Assembly: GCF_000423045.1 (NCBI RefSeq)
Contig: NZ_KE383971.1
Coordinates: 568,092 to 632,091, forward strand
Reading direction: 5' to 3'
Length of the DNA stretch: 64,000 bases
Source of the DNA: Christiangramia portivictoriae DSM 23547
Lineage (GTDB): Bacteria; Bacteroidota; Bacteroidia; Flavobacteriales; Flavobacteriaceae
This document shows positions 45,892 through 55,103 of this stretch, piece by piece. A program made the translations under genes and the position numbers. Each line of letters opens with the position of its first letter. Position 1 is the first letter of the stretch. The notes beneath the pieces are model-generated. The model ran no database searches. It was not told where the DNA came from and worked only from the letters and a program-made list of their open reading frames with translations.

Positions 45892-47052
45892 ATGAAAAAA
45901 CTCCTTTTAGCTTCCGTTTGTTTGCTTATTTTCTCCTGCAAAGGAAATTCAGAAGACCCAGGCAAAAACCCGGGAAGTACCGATACTCTTATTACTGAAG
46001 ATATTTTGCCAAATGTGCTCAAATCAACAGACAGGATTACGCTAAGCATTGCTGAAGCTAATAACCTGGCAGCGCTACCTCTCGGATGCTTAAATACAGA
46101 ATATCCAAATAAACTTGGCCAAACGCTGGAAAACGCGGAAGCCATGGATGAGCCGCACGTGCTACATCCGGCCTTTTATGGCTGTTTTGACTGGCATTCT
46201 TCGGTGCATGCGCACTGGTCCTTGGTAAGCTTGCTCAAGCAGTTTCCAAATCTCGATAAGAATGAGGAAATCCGAGAAAAGTTAAAAACTTCCCTGTCCC
46301 AGGAGAATATTCAAGGTGAGGTAGAATATTTTAAAAGGAAAGAAAGCATGGCTTACGAGCGCACGTATGGCTGGGCATGGTTACTAAAGTTGTCTCAGGA
46401 GCTAAATTCCTGGGAAGATCCTCTCGGGCAGGAACTTGCAGCAAACCTTCAGCCATTAACAGATTTGATAACTACGCGATATATTGAATTTCTTCCGAAG
46501 TTAAATTACCCGGTAAGAGTAGGGGAGCACACCAATACTGCATTCGGACTTTCATTTGCTTATGATTACGCAGAAGCAGTGGGGAACCAGGAATTGATGG
46601 AGGCGGTCAAAAAAAGTGCTCAGAATTTTTTCCTGAATGACGATGACTGCCCGGTAGGCTGGGAGCCAGGAGGTTATGATTTTATTTCTCCCTGCCTGGC
46701 TGAAATAGATATCATGAGAAGAGTTCTGCCAAAGAGTGCATTCAATCTATGGATCGAAGATTTTATGCCTCAGCTAAAAAACGAGGATTTTGAAATGGAA
46801 GTTGGAGAGGTCTCAGACAGAACAGATGGGAAACTGGTTCATCTGGATGGTTTGAACTTTAGCAGAGCCTGGATATTCTCTGGTCTGGCAAATCAATACC
46901 CTGATAAATTTGGTCACTTAAGAAATCTCGCAAACGAGCATATTGCCTATTCTTTTCCAAATGTCTCCGGGGATGATTATGAAGGTGGTCACTGGTTGGG
47001 CACTTTCGCGATCTATGCCTTACAGAAGTCTGGAAAGCAACCGGTAAAATGA
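45892..47052 (+). CDS. DUF2891 family lipoprotein
   Basis: Lipoprotein of 386 aa with lipobox LIFSC at residues 13-17 followed by KGNSEDPG. The rest is an all-alpha, Trp- and His-rich fold of the DUF2891 family (for example HPAFYGCFDWHSSVHAHW near residue 95 and RVGEHTNTAFGLSF near 205), reminiscent of (alpha/alpha) barrel enzymes, but no catalytic assignment is known to me. Its stop overlaps the start of the Nramp-like transporter by 4 nt (ATGA), which ties it to 5-oxoproline uptake and breakdown. A role in freeing pyroglutamate or an acyl-amino acid outside the cytoplasm is speculative. Confidence 0.85.
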   Translation: MKKLLLASVCLLIFSCKGNSEDPGKNPGSTDTLITEDILPNVLKSTDRITLSIAEANNLAALPLGCLNTEYPNKLGQTLENAEAMDEPHVLHPAFYGCFDWHSSVHAHWSLVSLLKQFPNLDKNEEIREKLKTSLSQENIQGEVEYFKRKESMAYERTYGWAWLLKLSQELNSWEDPLGQELAANLQPLTDLITTRYIEFLPKLNYPVRVGEHTNTAFGLSFAYDYAEAVGNQELMEAVKKSAQNFFLNDDDCPVGWEPGGYDFISPCLAEIDIMRRVLPKSAFNLWIEDFMPQLKNEDFEMEVGEVSDRTDGKLVHLDGLNFSRAWIFSGLANQYPDKFGHLRNLANEHIAYSFPNVSGDDYEGGHWLGTFAIYALQKSGKQPVK

Positions 47053-48269
47053 GAAACTTTTTCAGAAATCTAGGTCCCGGGATCCTTGTTTCTGCTGCCT
47101 TCATTGGACCTGGAACCGTTACAGTTTGCAGTCTTGCGGGTGTAAAGTTCGGGTACAGTTTATTATGGGCTTTGTTCATTTCCATTATTGCCTGTATTGT
47201 TTTGCAGGAAATGTCGGCAAGGCTTGGCCTGGTTACCGGCAAAGGCCTTAGTGAATCATTAAGGCAGTCTATTAGTTCTCCGGTGCTACGAATGGTAGCC
47301 TTGATCCTGATCTTTTCTGCCATTGTAATTGGAAATGCGGCCTATGAGGCCGGAAATATTTCTGGCGCAGTCATGGGAATCCAGAGCATCATGCCTATTG
47401 AAGAAGTAGCGATTTCAGGTAATACTTTCAATCTTTGGAGTTTTATAATTGGAGGCTCCGCATTTCTTCTTCTATACCTGGGGAGTTATAGAAAACTGGA
47501 AAAGGTTTTTATCGCCTTAGTCACTCTTATGAGTCTAGCTTTTATTTTGACTGCAATTCTCACCAGGCCAGATTGGCGGGCAGTATTTGGAGGCTTTGTA
47601 CCAGTGTCGATAAACGATGAAATTTTAACGATCATCGCTTTGGTGGGAACTACCGTGGTTCCTTACAATCTTTTTCTGCACGCCTCTTTGGTAAGTGAGA
47701 AGTGGACTGGTAGCAATCACCTGAAAACAGTACAGAAGGAACTTGTGTTCTCAATATTTATGGGTGGCCTGGTGTCTATGGCGATTTTAATTTGTGCGGC
47801 AGCATCGGGAATTAGTTCGATCCAGGATGTTGGCGACCTGGCAGCAGGTTTAGAGCCGCTTTTTGGTAATATGGCTACCACATTTCTCGCCATTGGACTA
47901 CTGGCAGCGGGAATAACATCCTCCATTACGGCACCTCTGGCAGCTGCTTATGTCGTAAAAGGTTTACTCGGCTGGGAAGGTGGAATGTCTAACTGGAAGT
48001 TTAAAGGGGTATGGATGAGTATTATTATACTTGGTATTCTATTCAGTTCACTTGGGATCAAACCAGTTGAGATCATTCAGTTCGCACAGATAGCGAACGG
48101 AGTTGTGTTGCCGGTGATCGCGATATTTCTTTTCTGGATCGTCAATCAAAAGTCGATACTGGGAAAATATAGAAATTCAGTCATTCAGAATATTGTCGGG
48201 ATCCTGGTCATTGGCCTGGCCATTTTTCTTGGCATCAAATCGATTTATACAGTAATCCAAAATTTATGA
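47049..48269 (+). CDS. Nramp-family transporter lacking metal-site residues (YcsG-like)
   Basis: Inner-membrane protein of 406 aa with about 11 hydrophobic segments, LeuT fold, Nramp family. In helix 1 the canonical DPGN reads GPGT (residues 20-23), and in helix 6 the canonical MPHN reads VPYN (204-207); the Asp, Asn and Met that hold the metal in known Nramp transporters are therefore replaced. Together with overlaps to DUF2891 and pxpA (4 nt each), this points to a non-metal substrate, most simply 5-oxoproline. Bacillus ycsG, an Nramp-like gene, sits beside the same pxp genes. Substrate is inference. Confidence 0.85.
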   Translation: MRNFFRNLGPGILVSAAFIGPGTVTVCSLAGVKFGYSLLWALFISIIACIVLQEMSARLGLVTGKGLSESLRQSISSPVLRMVALILIFSAIVIGNAAYEAGNISGAVMGIQSIMPIEEVAISGNTFNLWSFIIGGSAFLLLYLGSYRKLEKVFIALVTLMSLAFILTAILTRPDWRAVFGGFVPVSINDEILTIIALVGTTVVPYNLFLHASLVSEKWTGSNHLKTVQKELVFSIFMGGLVSMAILICAAASGISSIQDVGDLAAGLEPLFGNMATTFLAIGLLAAGITSSITAPLAAAYVVKGLLGWEGGMSNWKFKGVWMSIIILGILFSSLGIKPVEIIQFAQIANGVVLPVIAIFLFWIVNQKSILGKYRNSVIQNIVGILVIGLAIFLGIKSIYTVIQNL

Positions 48270-49006
48270 AAAGAGAAACCATCCATATTAATTGCGATCT
48301 TGGTGAAGGCGGGGAAAATGACGAGCAGTTAATGCCGCTTATTTCTGCCTGTAATATCGCTTGTGGCGGTCATGCGGGTAACCTGGAAACCATGCAGAGA
48401 ACAGTACGACTGGCTCTTGAAAATAACGTGGAAATTGGAGCTCATCCATCGTATCCAGACCGGGCCAACTTCGGAAGAAATCATATGGAAATGACTGCTG
48501 AAGAATTGAAACTTTCCATAGAAGGACAGGTGCTTAGCTTGAAGCAGATCGTGGAATCTGAAGGTGGAAAATTAAGTCATGTAAAACTACACGGGGCTCT
48601 TTATAATGATGCTGCACGCGATAGGAATATTTCCAAAACTGTGTTGCGAAGTCTGGAAGGTCTGGGAGGTGATTTAAGGCTATATGTGCCTCTTCACTCT
48701 CAACTCGGAGAACTGGCTTTGGGTAAATTTGAACTCTATCAGGAAGCTTTTGCAGATCGCAATTATGAAAAAAATTACGCACTTGTTTCCCGGTCAAAAT
48801 CGCATGCCATCATTACAGATGAGGAACTGGTTTTTGATCATGTCTGGCGAATCTATAAGATGAATGAGATAAAATTGGAGAATGGTGAATTTTTGAAAGC
48901 TTATGCAGATACATTTTGCGTACATTCAGATACTCCCTCATCTGTGGAAATTCTGCAAAGTTTACATCGTAGATTCGCCCGTAAAAATGTATTTATAAAG
49001 GCTTGA
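48266..49006 (+). CDS. pxpA: 5-oxoprolinase subunit A (LamB/YcsF family)
   Basis: Subunit A of the bacterial ATP-dependent 5-oxoprolinase that opens pyroglutamate to glutamate. The 246-aa protein shows the family motifs HINCDLGEGGENDEQLMPL, ACNIACGGHAGN, EIGAHPSYPDRANFGR and VKLHGALYNDAA, and a late CVHSDTP. It is cytoplasmic. It overlaps the transporter gene by 4 nt and is followed by pxpB and pxpC, so the whole enzyme is encoded as one coupled unit. The operon lets the cell recycle spontaneously formed or imported 5-oxoproline. Confidence 0.95.
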   Translation: MKRETIHINCDLGEGGENDEQLMPLISACNIACGGHAGNLETMQRTVRLALENNVEIGAHPSYPDRANFGRNHMEMTAEELKLSIEGQVLSLKQIVESEGGKLSHVKLHGALYNDAARDRNISKTVLRSLEGLGGDLRLYVPLHSQLGELALGKFELYQEAFADRNYEKNYALVSRSKSHAIITDEELVFDHVWRIYKMNEIKLENGEFLKAYADTFCVHSDTPSSVEILQSLHRRFARKNVFIKA

Positions 49007-49008
49007 AG

Positions 49009-49740
49009 ATGATAAAAGGCAAGACTGTTTCGAGACTGGGGGACCGCGGAATTTTGATAGAATTTTCTCAGGATATTTCAGAAAATACCCTTAAAACTAT
49101 ACTCAATTTCAGAAATAGATTATTAGAATCAGAGTTTGAACAAAAGGTTGAGATAACAAATACATATAACTCGTTATTAATTAGTTATCCATTTACTATA
49201 AGAAACTTCTATAGTGAATTTTCAAAGGTTTCCAGTATTCTTGAACTGACTAATATATCAAAATCTTTTAAGAAGCGAGTTTTCAAAATCCCTGTTTGTT
49301 ATGAAGCTAAATTTGCTCCAGATCTTGAAACAGTCGCCAGGCTCAGAAAGCTGAAAAAAGAGGAAATCATCGAGCTTCATAGCGGTTCACAATATCTCGT
49401 TTACTTCACCGGTTTTTTGCCAGGATTTTTATATCTGGGTGGTATGAATAAAAAAATTGCCACGGCCCGAAAAGAGACTCCGCGTAAGATGGTTGAAAGA
49501 GGCAGCGTGGGAATTGCAGAAGATCAAACAGGGATCTATCCACAGGAGAGTCCGGGTGGATGGCAGATCATTGGTAGAACACCCCTGGAACTTTTTGATA
49601 TAAAACTAGAAACACCTACTCCATTCGTAGCTGGAAATTACGTGCAATTCTTTCCGGTTAGTGAATTGGAATATTTCCAAATAAAGGAAGAGGTGGAGCA
49701 TGGTAAGTATGAATTTCAAATGATCGAAATGAATGGGTGA
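49009..49740 (+). CDS. pxpB: 5-oxoprolinase subunit B (KipI family)
   Basis: Subunit B of 5-oxoprolinase, about 243 aa. The C-terminal cyclophilin-like domain carries the conserved FTGFLPGFLYLGG, RGSVGIAEDQTGIYPQ and SPGGWQIIGRTP motifs. ATG 49009 is preferred; an in-frame TTG at 49003 overlaps the pxpA stop. Base composition in the first 80 codons is more AT-rich than in neighbours. Its end overlaps pxpC by 8 nt. KipI-type sensor-kinase inhibition in Bacillus is a separate known role of the family but no partner kinase is seen here. Confidence 0.93.
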   Translation: MIKGKTVSRLGDRGILIEFSQDISENTLKTILNFRNRLLESEFEQKVEITNTYNSLLISYPFTIRNFYSEFSKVSSILELTNISKSFKKRVFKIPVCYEAKFAPDLETVARLRKLKKEEIIELHSGSQYLVYFTGFLPGFLYLGGMNKKIATARKETPRKMVERGSVGIAEDQTGIYPQESPGGWQIIGRTPLELFDIKLETPTPFVAGNYVQFFPVSELEYFQIKEEVEHGKYEFQMIEMNG

Positions 49741-50587
49741 GCTACTAGTAAAACAGGCAGGATTATTTACCACGATCCAGGATCTTGGAAGATTTGGATC
49801 CAGAAAATATGGCGTCCCAGAAAGTGGTGTTGTGGACAGATATGCCTTCAGGATCTGCAATCTAATTCTTGGTAATTCGAGCAACGCCGCAGTTATGGAA
49901 ATGACCTTTATGGGACCAGTTCTCAAATTCAACTCAGCGACCAATATTTGTATTGGAGGAGCAGATCTTACTCCCAAAATAAATGATCTGGAAGTAGAAC
50001 TGCATACACCATTTCAGATCCAGGCTGGGGATATATTATCCTTCGGAAAAAGAAAATTTGGTCTTCGATCCTATCTTGCGATCAAGGATGGTTTTCAATC
50101 TCCGGAAGTTCTCGGGAGCCGTAGTTGGCTACATTCAATTACGGGTAAAACAAGACTTCAGAAGGGGCAGGTTTTAGGTTACCAGGCTTCAGAAGCTATG
50201 ATCAATAGTTCTCATGCTGCGATTCAGGTAGATACCGATTACCTTGAGTCAAAAGAGATAGAGGCTTACGAAGGCCCGGAATTTGTCAAACTGCCAAAGC
50301 ACTTGCAAGAGCTCATCTTTCAGCAAAAATTCACACTGCATGGTGATAGTAACCGTATGGCCATTCAGTTTGAGGAAACTTTTCAAAATAACCTGGAAAG
50401 CATTCATACATCACCAGTTATGCCCGGAACTGTACAGCTCACGCCTTCAGGAAAACTGATTGCGCTTATGAGAGACTGCCAGACTACAGGTGGATATCCC
50501 CGGGTTCTACAGTTATCGGAATTTGGGATACAGGTTCTAGCTCAAAAGACCCCTGGTGAGATCGTTCAGTTTCGAAAGAAGCTGTAG
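49733..50587 (+). CDS. pxpC: 5-oxoprolinase subunit C (KipA/biotin-dependent carboxylase-like)
   Basis: Subunit C of 5-oxoprolinase, 284 aa, forming the second cyclophilin-like half with PxpB. Motifs are GLFTTIQDLGRFGSRKYGVPESG at the N-terminus, the central AFRICNLILGNSSNAAVMEMT and the C-terminal LMRDCQTTGGYPRV. It overlaps pxpB by 8 nt. It is the last gene of the DUF2891-transporter-pxpABC unit; no strong terminator is visible immediately after it. Confidence 0.93.
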   Translation: MGELLVKQAGLFTTIQDLGRFGSRKYGVPESGVVDRYAFRICNLILGNSSNAAVMEMTFMGPVLKFNSATNICIGGADLTPKINDLEVELHTPFQIQAGDILSFGKRKFGLRSYLAIKDGFQSPEVLGSRSWLHSITGKTRLQKGQVLGYQASEAMINSSHAAIQVDTDYLESKEIEAYEGPEFVKLPKHLQELIFQQKFTLHGDSNRMAIQFEETFQNNLESIHTSPVMPGTVQLTPSGKLIALMRDCQTTGGYPRVLQLSEFGIQVLAQKTPGEIVQFRKKL

Positions 50588-50750
50588 CTATCGAAAATGC
50601 AAAAAGTGCCAGAAAAGTTTATGATTGCTATAGAAAAGACCCTACTCAGAACTACAACTAAACTATGACCGACACTTTTTTTGTCCCCAAAACATTTTAG
50701 ATAAACCAAAATGACTCTACAAATATAGGTGCCGAAGTAAGCGCAGGCTA

Positions 50751-50770
50751 GGGGAATTTTCCCCTTTCTC
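50751..50770 (+). other. Short hairpin in the pxpC downstream gap
   Basis: GGGGA (50751-50755) and TCCCC (50760-50764) form a 5-bp stem with a 4-nt loop followed by TTTCTC. It is the only structure I see in the 249-nt gap after pxpC and could be a weak terminator. Confidence 0.4.
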
Positions 50771-50836
50771 ACAGCAAATGGCGTTTTTAAAGCTAGAAAT
50801 TATAATTTTGAGTCAGAAAATCAAACCTTTATCACT

Positions 50837-51229
50837 GTGAATCCACCGAATAAATGCATCACTATTCAGAAGGCAAAAGAACTTCAGAAGGAATGGCGTG
50901 AGACCAGAGCAACCGTGACCACTAATGGAACAACGCATAAAGACACCTGTGAGTTCCACTTCGATCTTGAAGAATTACAAGAATATATTAATTATGTTCG
51001 CGAGCAATCCAGAAAAAATGATGCTGAAAGGCCGGGAATCAATGTCTGGCTTGGAGCATACCCTGCAGAAGACGATCGACCTTCCCTTAACACGATCTTC
51101 TTTTCGGCGACCCGAAAAATGAAGCCAGAAGAGGAAGATGACTCTGGAAGAGATTACCTGGAAAGTGATGAGATCGAACCCATGAATACGGTTGGAGGAT
51201 TATGGCCGCCGTTACCATATAAAGGCTAG
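50837..51229 (+). CDS. Hypothetical protein, flavobacterial
   Basis: Soluble 130-aa protein starting with GTG (a start I accept because the frame opens there and the next Met lies far inside). It has a helical N-terminus (CITIQKAKELQKEWRETRA), a central FDLEELQEYINYVREQS segment and a Pro-rich C-terminus ending VGGLWPPLPYKG. There is no signal peptide or membrane segment. I do not recognise the family. It is followed 8 nt later by a membrane protein and then by a two-component system, so it may belong to a signalling unit. Confidence 0.75.
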   Translation: MNPPNKCITIQKAKELQKEWRETRATVTTNGTTHKDTCEFHFDLEELQEYINYVREQSRKNDAERPGINVWLGAYPAEDDRPSLNTIFFSATRKMKPEEEDDSGRDYLESDEIEPMNTVGGLWPPLPYKG

Positions 51230-51237
51230 GTTTTTCT

Positions 51238-51975
51238 GTGATAGAATTCATTATTGAAAATAAGCTGTACGTGGGATATCTTATGGAATTCCTTGCAGCC
51301 TGCGCCGGTACTATACATCTGCTCAAAGTCCGCAATCCAAGGAATGGGATAAAACTTTTCGTTGGATTCCTGTGGTTCAATTTCTTTTATGATCTATTTG
51401 GGATGTATCCCATCTGGGCTTTTTACGATAATTACCAGAGCGCTCCTTTTATAAAAGACACTGCCTTTGCGAGAAATTTCTGGTACTATAATAACTTTTA
51501 CGTCATCAAATATCTCCTGCTTAGCCATCTATTCATATTGCAACTGACTCATGCTGAAAGTCAGGGTTTACGGAAGATCCTGGACAGGTTGAAATGGGTA
51601 TTTCTTATTTACAGTATTGTTTGTTTCGCCAGCTTTGGAAATTATCTGTATCAATATGATTATACGGTGATCATTTTTGGAACATTCTTCCTGGTGGGAT
51701 GTATCATGGGCTATCTGCTACAAATGCTGCGTACAGATCAAGTCCTGCATTTTAGGTCTGACCTGGTTTTTTACATTGCGATAGCGTTGATCCTTTATGA
51801 ATTATGTATTGCACCCATCAATATTTATGCAGCCTACTTTAATGAAGGTAATATGGAATTCGTCCAGTTCTACGCACGTATTCTCAGGTATGGGAATATC
51901 TATTTATACGGAATGTTTATAATAGGTTTCCTGGTAACTTTGAGAAATGCCAGAAAAACTGATACCTTAGCTTAG
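51238..51975 (+). CDS. Hypothetical seven-helix membrane protein
   Basis: Integral membrane protein, 245 aa, start GTG at 51238. About seven hydrophobic segments can be drawn (roughly 10-28, 38-58, 80-100, 118-140, 145-165, 178-198, 220-240), with many Tyr, Phe and Trp. No catalytic motif is seen. This shape, placed 60 nt before a histidine kinase with little sensor domain of its own, suggests a sensory membrane partner of that kinase; this is inference from position only. Confidence 0.75.
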   Translation: MIEFIIENKLYVGYLMEFLAACAGTIHLLKVRNPRNGIKLFVGFLWFNFFYDLFGMYPIWAFYDNYQSAPFIKDTAFARNFWYYNNFYVIKYLLLSHLFILQLTHAESQGLRKILDRLKWVFLIYSIVCFASFGNYLYQYDYTVIIFGTFFLVGCIMGYLLQMLRTDQVLHFRSDLVFYIAIALILYELCIAPINIYAAYFNEGNMEFVQFYARILRYGNIYLYGMFIIGFLVTLRNARKTDTLA

Positions 51976-52035
51976 ACTTATTTATTTTATCTGTTAAACT
52001 GAATCAGGCTTGCCAGAAGTTAAATTTCATATGTA

Positions 52036-52824
52036 ATGCTTCGGAAAGAAGAGATTATTCTAATACTTTACTTCATACTGGTGATCATTTTTCTCACCAT
52101 CTTCACCGTATTTTTTGTCATTACATATCAGAAGCGAAAAAATAAGATCCTTCAGGAGAAATTCGAGGCAGAACAACAATTTTTAATAGAACTCAACAAT
52201 ACCAAGATTGAGATACAGGAGGCTACACTAAAAAATGTAAGCTGGGAACTGCACGACAATATCGGGCAATTACTATCGGTTGCAAGTATTCAACTTAACA
52301 TCCTGCTTAAAGCATCCCAGGAAGATGCCAGTCCTGCGGTCATAGAAATCAAAGACCTGGTCACTAATTCTCTTAACGAAGTTCGTTCCTTGTCAAGAAC
52401 TCTAAACAACGAAGTCATTTACGCTGCGGGCTTACATAAATCTGTTCGCGATGAATTGAATCGTTATAACCGTATGGACATTTTGCAGGCAGACCTTCAA
52501 ATTAAGGGGGAGCCTCGCGAACTAAAACCTGAAAGTGAGATCATCATCTTCCGGATCATGCAGGAGTTTTTCAATAATGTGATCAAGTATGCTGAGGCCA
52601 GTTCGCTTCAGGTTCAGCTAGACTACCTGGAAGACGCGCTTCATATCCAGGCGATAGACGATGGGAAAGGTTTTGACGATCGCGTTGTGGAAAAAGGTTC
52701 CGGCATTATCAATATGTATAGCCGGGCCAGGCTTATCAATGCGGAAATTGACCTACAGAGCAAGATTGGTGAAGGAACTTCTCTAAGCTTAATCTACCCA
52801 ATTCAAATAGATGAAAATGCCTAA
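52036..52824 (+). CDS. NarL-type sensor histidine kinase
   Basis: Membrane-anchored kinase of 262 aa with a single N-terminal hydrophobic segment (about 7-30), a coiled linker, a HisKA_3-type dimerisation domain with SWELHDNIGQLL (phosphoacceptor His73) and a HATPase domain with GKGFDDR and GSGIINMYSRARL. It has no periplasmic sensing domain, so it probably works with another membrane protein. It overlaps the response regulator gene by 14 nt. Confidence 0.92.
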   Translation: MLRKEEIILILYFILVIIFLTIFTVFFVITYQKRKNKILQEKFEAEQQFLIELNNTKIEIQEATLKNVSWELHDNIGQLLSVASIQLNILLKASQEDASPAVIEIKDLVTNSLNEVRSLSRTLNNEVIYAAGLHKSVRDELNRYNRMDILQADLQIKGEPRELKPESEIIIFRIMQEFFNNVIKYAEASSLQVQLDYLEDALHIQAIDDGKGFDDRVVEKGSGIINMYSRARLINAEIDLQSKIGEGTSLSLIYPIQIDENA

Positions 52825-53449
52825 AAAGATTAGTATTGTCGATGACCATAAGCTATTTGCGAGTTCACTGCGGGTTCTGGTGAATTCTTTTGATGGTTTT
52901 GAAGTTCTGAATTATCATAAGAATGGTCAGGAACTTGTTGAGCATATCGAGAAAGGCCTGGAACTCCCCGATGTGTTGCTTCTGGACATGAGTATGCCGG
53001 TGATGGGTGGGATGGAGACGATGACTTGGTTGAAGCAAAACCAGCCTGATCTAAAAGTGCTGGCCCTTACCGTAGATCAGGAAGATGAGACGATCATAAA
53101 AATGCTGAAACTGGGTGCCCGTGGATATCTTCTGAAAGACATAGATCCAGACGAGTTTGAACTCGCCCTGAACAAAATTGTGGAAACAGGTTATTATACC
53201 AATCGGTTAATTTCTGAAGCATACAGGAATGAAGGGAAGGCTGAAAATCAGGAGCTACTCACCGGTCGTGAACTTGAATTTTTACAACTCGCCTGTAGTG
53301 AACTTACTTATAAAGCGATTGCTGCAGAGATGAACCTGAGCCCGAAAACGGTAGAGAATTACCGGGAAAGCCTGTTTAGTAAGTTACAGGTAAAGAGCAG
53401 GGTAGGTTTGGTAATGCTCGCTATCAAAGAAGGATACTTCCGCATATAA
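52811..53449 (+). CDS. NarL/FixJ-type response regulator
   Basis: Transcription factor of 212 aa. The receiver domain (about 6-125) has the acidic pair at 11-12, phosphoacceptor Asp59 in LLLDMSMPVMGG and Lys109-type KD motif in LLKDIDPDEFE. The C-terminal LuxR-type helix-turn-helix (about 148-210) reads LTYKAIAAEMNLSPKTVENY. A second ATG at 52817 is an alternative start. Coupled to the kinase gene by a 14-nt overlap. Confidence 0.94.
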   Translation: MKMPKKISIVDDHKLFASSLRVLVNSFDGFEVLNYHKNGQELVEHIEKGLELPDVLLLDMSMPVMGGMETMTWLKQNQPDLKVLALTVDQEDETIIKMLKLGARGYLLKDIDPDEFELALNKIVETGYYTNRLISEAYRNEGKAENQELLTGRELEFLQLACSELTYKAIAAEMNLSPKTVENYRESLFSKLQVKSRVGLVMLAIKEGYFRI

Positions 53450-53539
53450 AAATTTAAGAATACTTTATAGCAAAAGCCGCTTTGTCCTGTCACTAAATTC
53501 GCGAACTGCAGTATCTTCGTAGTTTCAAATTAAATAAAC

Positions 53540-55063
53540 GTGATAGATTCAGCAAAAATAGAACTCCGGAATTTACAGGTTAAGGATTACGAGGAATTAA
53601 AAATTTCCATGGTTAAAAGTTACCAGGCCATGCCAGATGAATACTGGAGCAAGTCTGAGATCAAAACCCTGATTAGTAAATTTCCAGAAGGACAGTTATG
53701 TATCATCATAGATAATCGTATTGCGGGTTGCGCGCTCTCAATTATCGTAAACTACGATAAGTTCGACGACAATCATACCTACGATGAAATTATAGGTGGA
53801 GAAAATTTTTCTACACACACTAAGAATGGAAATGTTCTTTATGGAATTGATGTATTCATTCATCCGGAGTTTCGAGGAATGCGACTGGGGCGAAGACTTT
53901 ACGAAGCTCGAAAGGAACTATGTGAACATTTGAATCTAAAAGCGATCGTTTTTGGAGGCAGAATCCCGAATTACGCCAAATATGCAGATGAACTCACTCC
54001 AAAGCGTTATATCGAGAAGGTAAAACTTCAGGAGATTCACGATCCAGTTCTTTCCTTTCAGCTAAATAATGATTTTCACGTAAAAAAAGTGATCAAAGGC
54101 TATTTATCTGGTGATCATGAATCACGTGAATTCGCTACTTTGATGGAATGGAACAATATCTACTATTCCAAGCCTCAAAAACTGGTGAATACTACCAAAA
54201 CAGTGGTTCGACTTGGCTTGGTACAGTGGCAGATGCGGTTGTTCAAGGATTATGATGCGCTGGTTTCGCAGATAGAATTCTTTGTGGATGCGGTAAGTAA
54301 CTATCAAAGCGATTTTATTCTTTTTCCAGAGCTATTCAATGCTCCGCTCATGGCTCAGTTCAATCATCTTTCTGAACCGGAAGCCATTCGTGCGCTCTCA
54401 GACTATACCGAAAAATTACTGGAAACCTTCCGGGAGTTTGCCATCAATTACAACATTAATATCATTACCGGAAGTATGCCTTTGCCGGTAGGGGAACACA
54501 TGTATAATGTGGGATATCTGTGCAGAAGGGATGGAAGTTATGAGCGTTACGAAAAACTGCATATCACCCCGGCTGAAGAGACGGCCTGGGGAATGAAAGG
54601 CGGAAATAAACTGGAAACTTTTGATACAGACTGTGGTAAAATAGGTGTGCTTATCTGCTACGATGTAGAGTTTCCTGAAGCTTCCAGGTTGCTTGCCGAA
54701 GAAGGAATGAACATTTTATTCGTGCCCTTCATGACCGATACCCAGAATGGTTATTCCCGGGTAAAGATCTGCGCCCAGGCCCGTGCTGTGGAGAATGAAT
54801 GTTATGTGGCCATCGCAGGCTCTGTAGGAAATCTTCCAAAAGTGGATAATATGGACATACAGTACGCTCAAAGTGCAGTATTAACACCATCAGATTTTGC
54901 GTTTCCGGTAAACGGCATCAAGGCAGAAGCTACGCCAAACACTGAGAGTACTTTGCTGGTCGATGTCGATCTGGATCTTCTCAAAGAGTTGCATAACTTC
55001 GGAAGTGTTCGAAACATGAAAGACAGAAGAAAGGACCTATATTCCTTAAGAAGAAAAAAATAG
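53540..55063 (+). CDS. GNAT acetyltransferase-nitrilase fusion protein
   Basis: Two-domain cytoplasmic enzyme, 507 aa, start GTG 53540. The N-terminal GNAT domain (about 5-190) contains the acetyl-CoA loop HPEFRGMRLGRRLYEAR. The C-terminal carbon-nitrogen hydrolase domain (about 225-500) shows the nitrilase triad: Glu in LFPELFNAP, Lys in YEKLHITPAEE and Cys in IGVLICYDVEFPEA. The fusion occurs in other bacteria, but its substrates are not established to my knowledge; an acetylated amide as intermediate would link the domains. It stands alone between the two-component system and the ilv leader. Confidence 0.92.
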   Translation: MIDSAKIELRNLQVKDYEELKISMVKSYQAMPDEYWSKSEIKTLISKFPEGQLCIIIDNRIAGCALSIIVNYDKFDDNHTYDEIIGGENFSTHTKNGNVLYGIDVFIHPEFRGMRLGRRLYEARKELCEHLNLKAIVFGGRIPNYAKYADELTPKRYIEKVKLQEIHDPVLSFQLNNDFHVKKVIKGYLSGDHESREFATLMEWNNIYYSKPQKLVNTTKTVVRLGLVQWQMRLFKDYDALVSQIEFFVDAVSNYQSDFILFPELFNAPLMAQFNHLSEPEAIRALSDYTEKLLETFREFAINYNINIITGSMPLPVGEHMYNVGYLCRRDGSYERYEKLHITPAEETAWGMKGGNKLETFDTDCGKIGVLICYDVEFPEASRLLAEEGMNILFVPFMTDTQNGYSRVKICAQARAVENECYVAIAGSVGNLPKVDNMDIQYAQSAVLTPSDFAFPVNGIKAEATPNTESTLLVDVDLDLLKELHNFGSVRNMKDRRKDLYSLRRKK

Positions 55064-55103
55064 AATAGTTTGCTGAAAATGAGGAGGTTTCAGAACTTTT
55101 TAC

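Noticed and set aside
50566-50772. Minus-strand 68-aa ORF after pxpC
   Set aside because: It overlaps pxpC and a non-coding gap, has no start signal or motif, and does not look like a real protein.
50588-50836. Hidden small gene in the pxpC downstream gap
   Set aside because: Only a 5-bp hairpin and scattered stops are seen; no ORF with a plausible start and composition.
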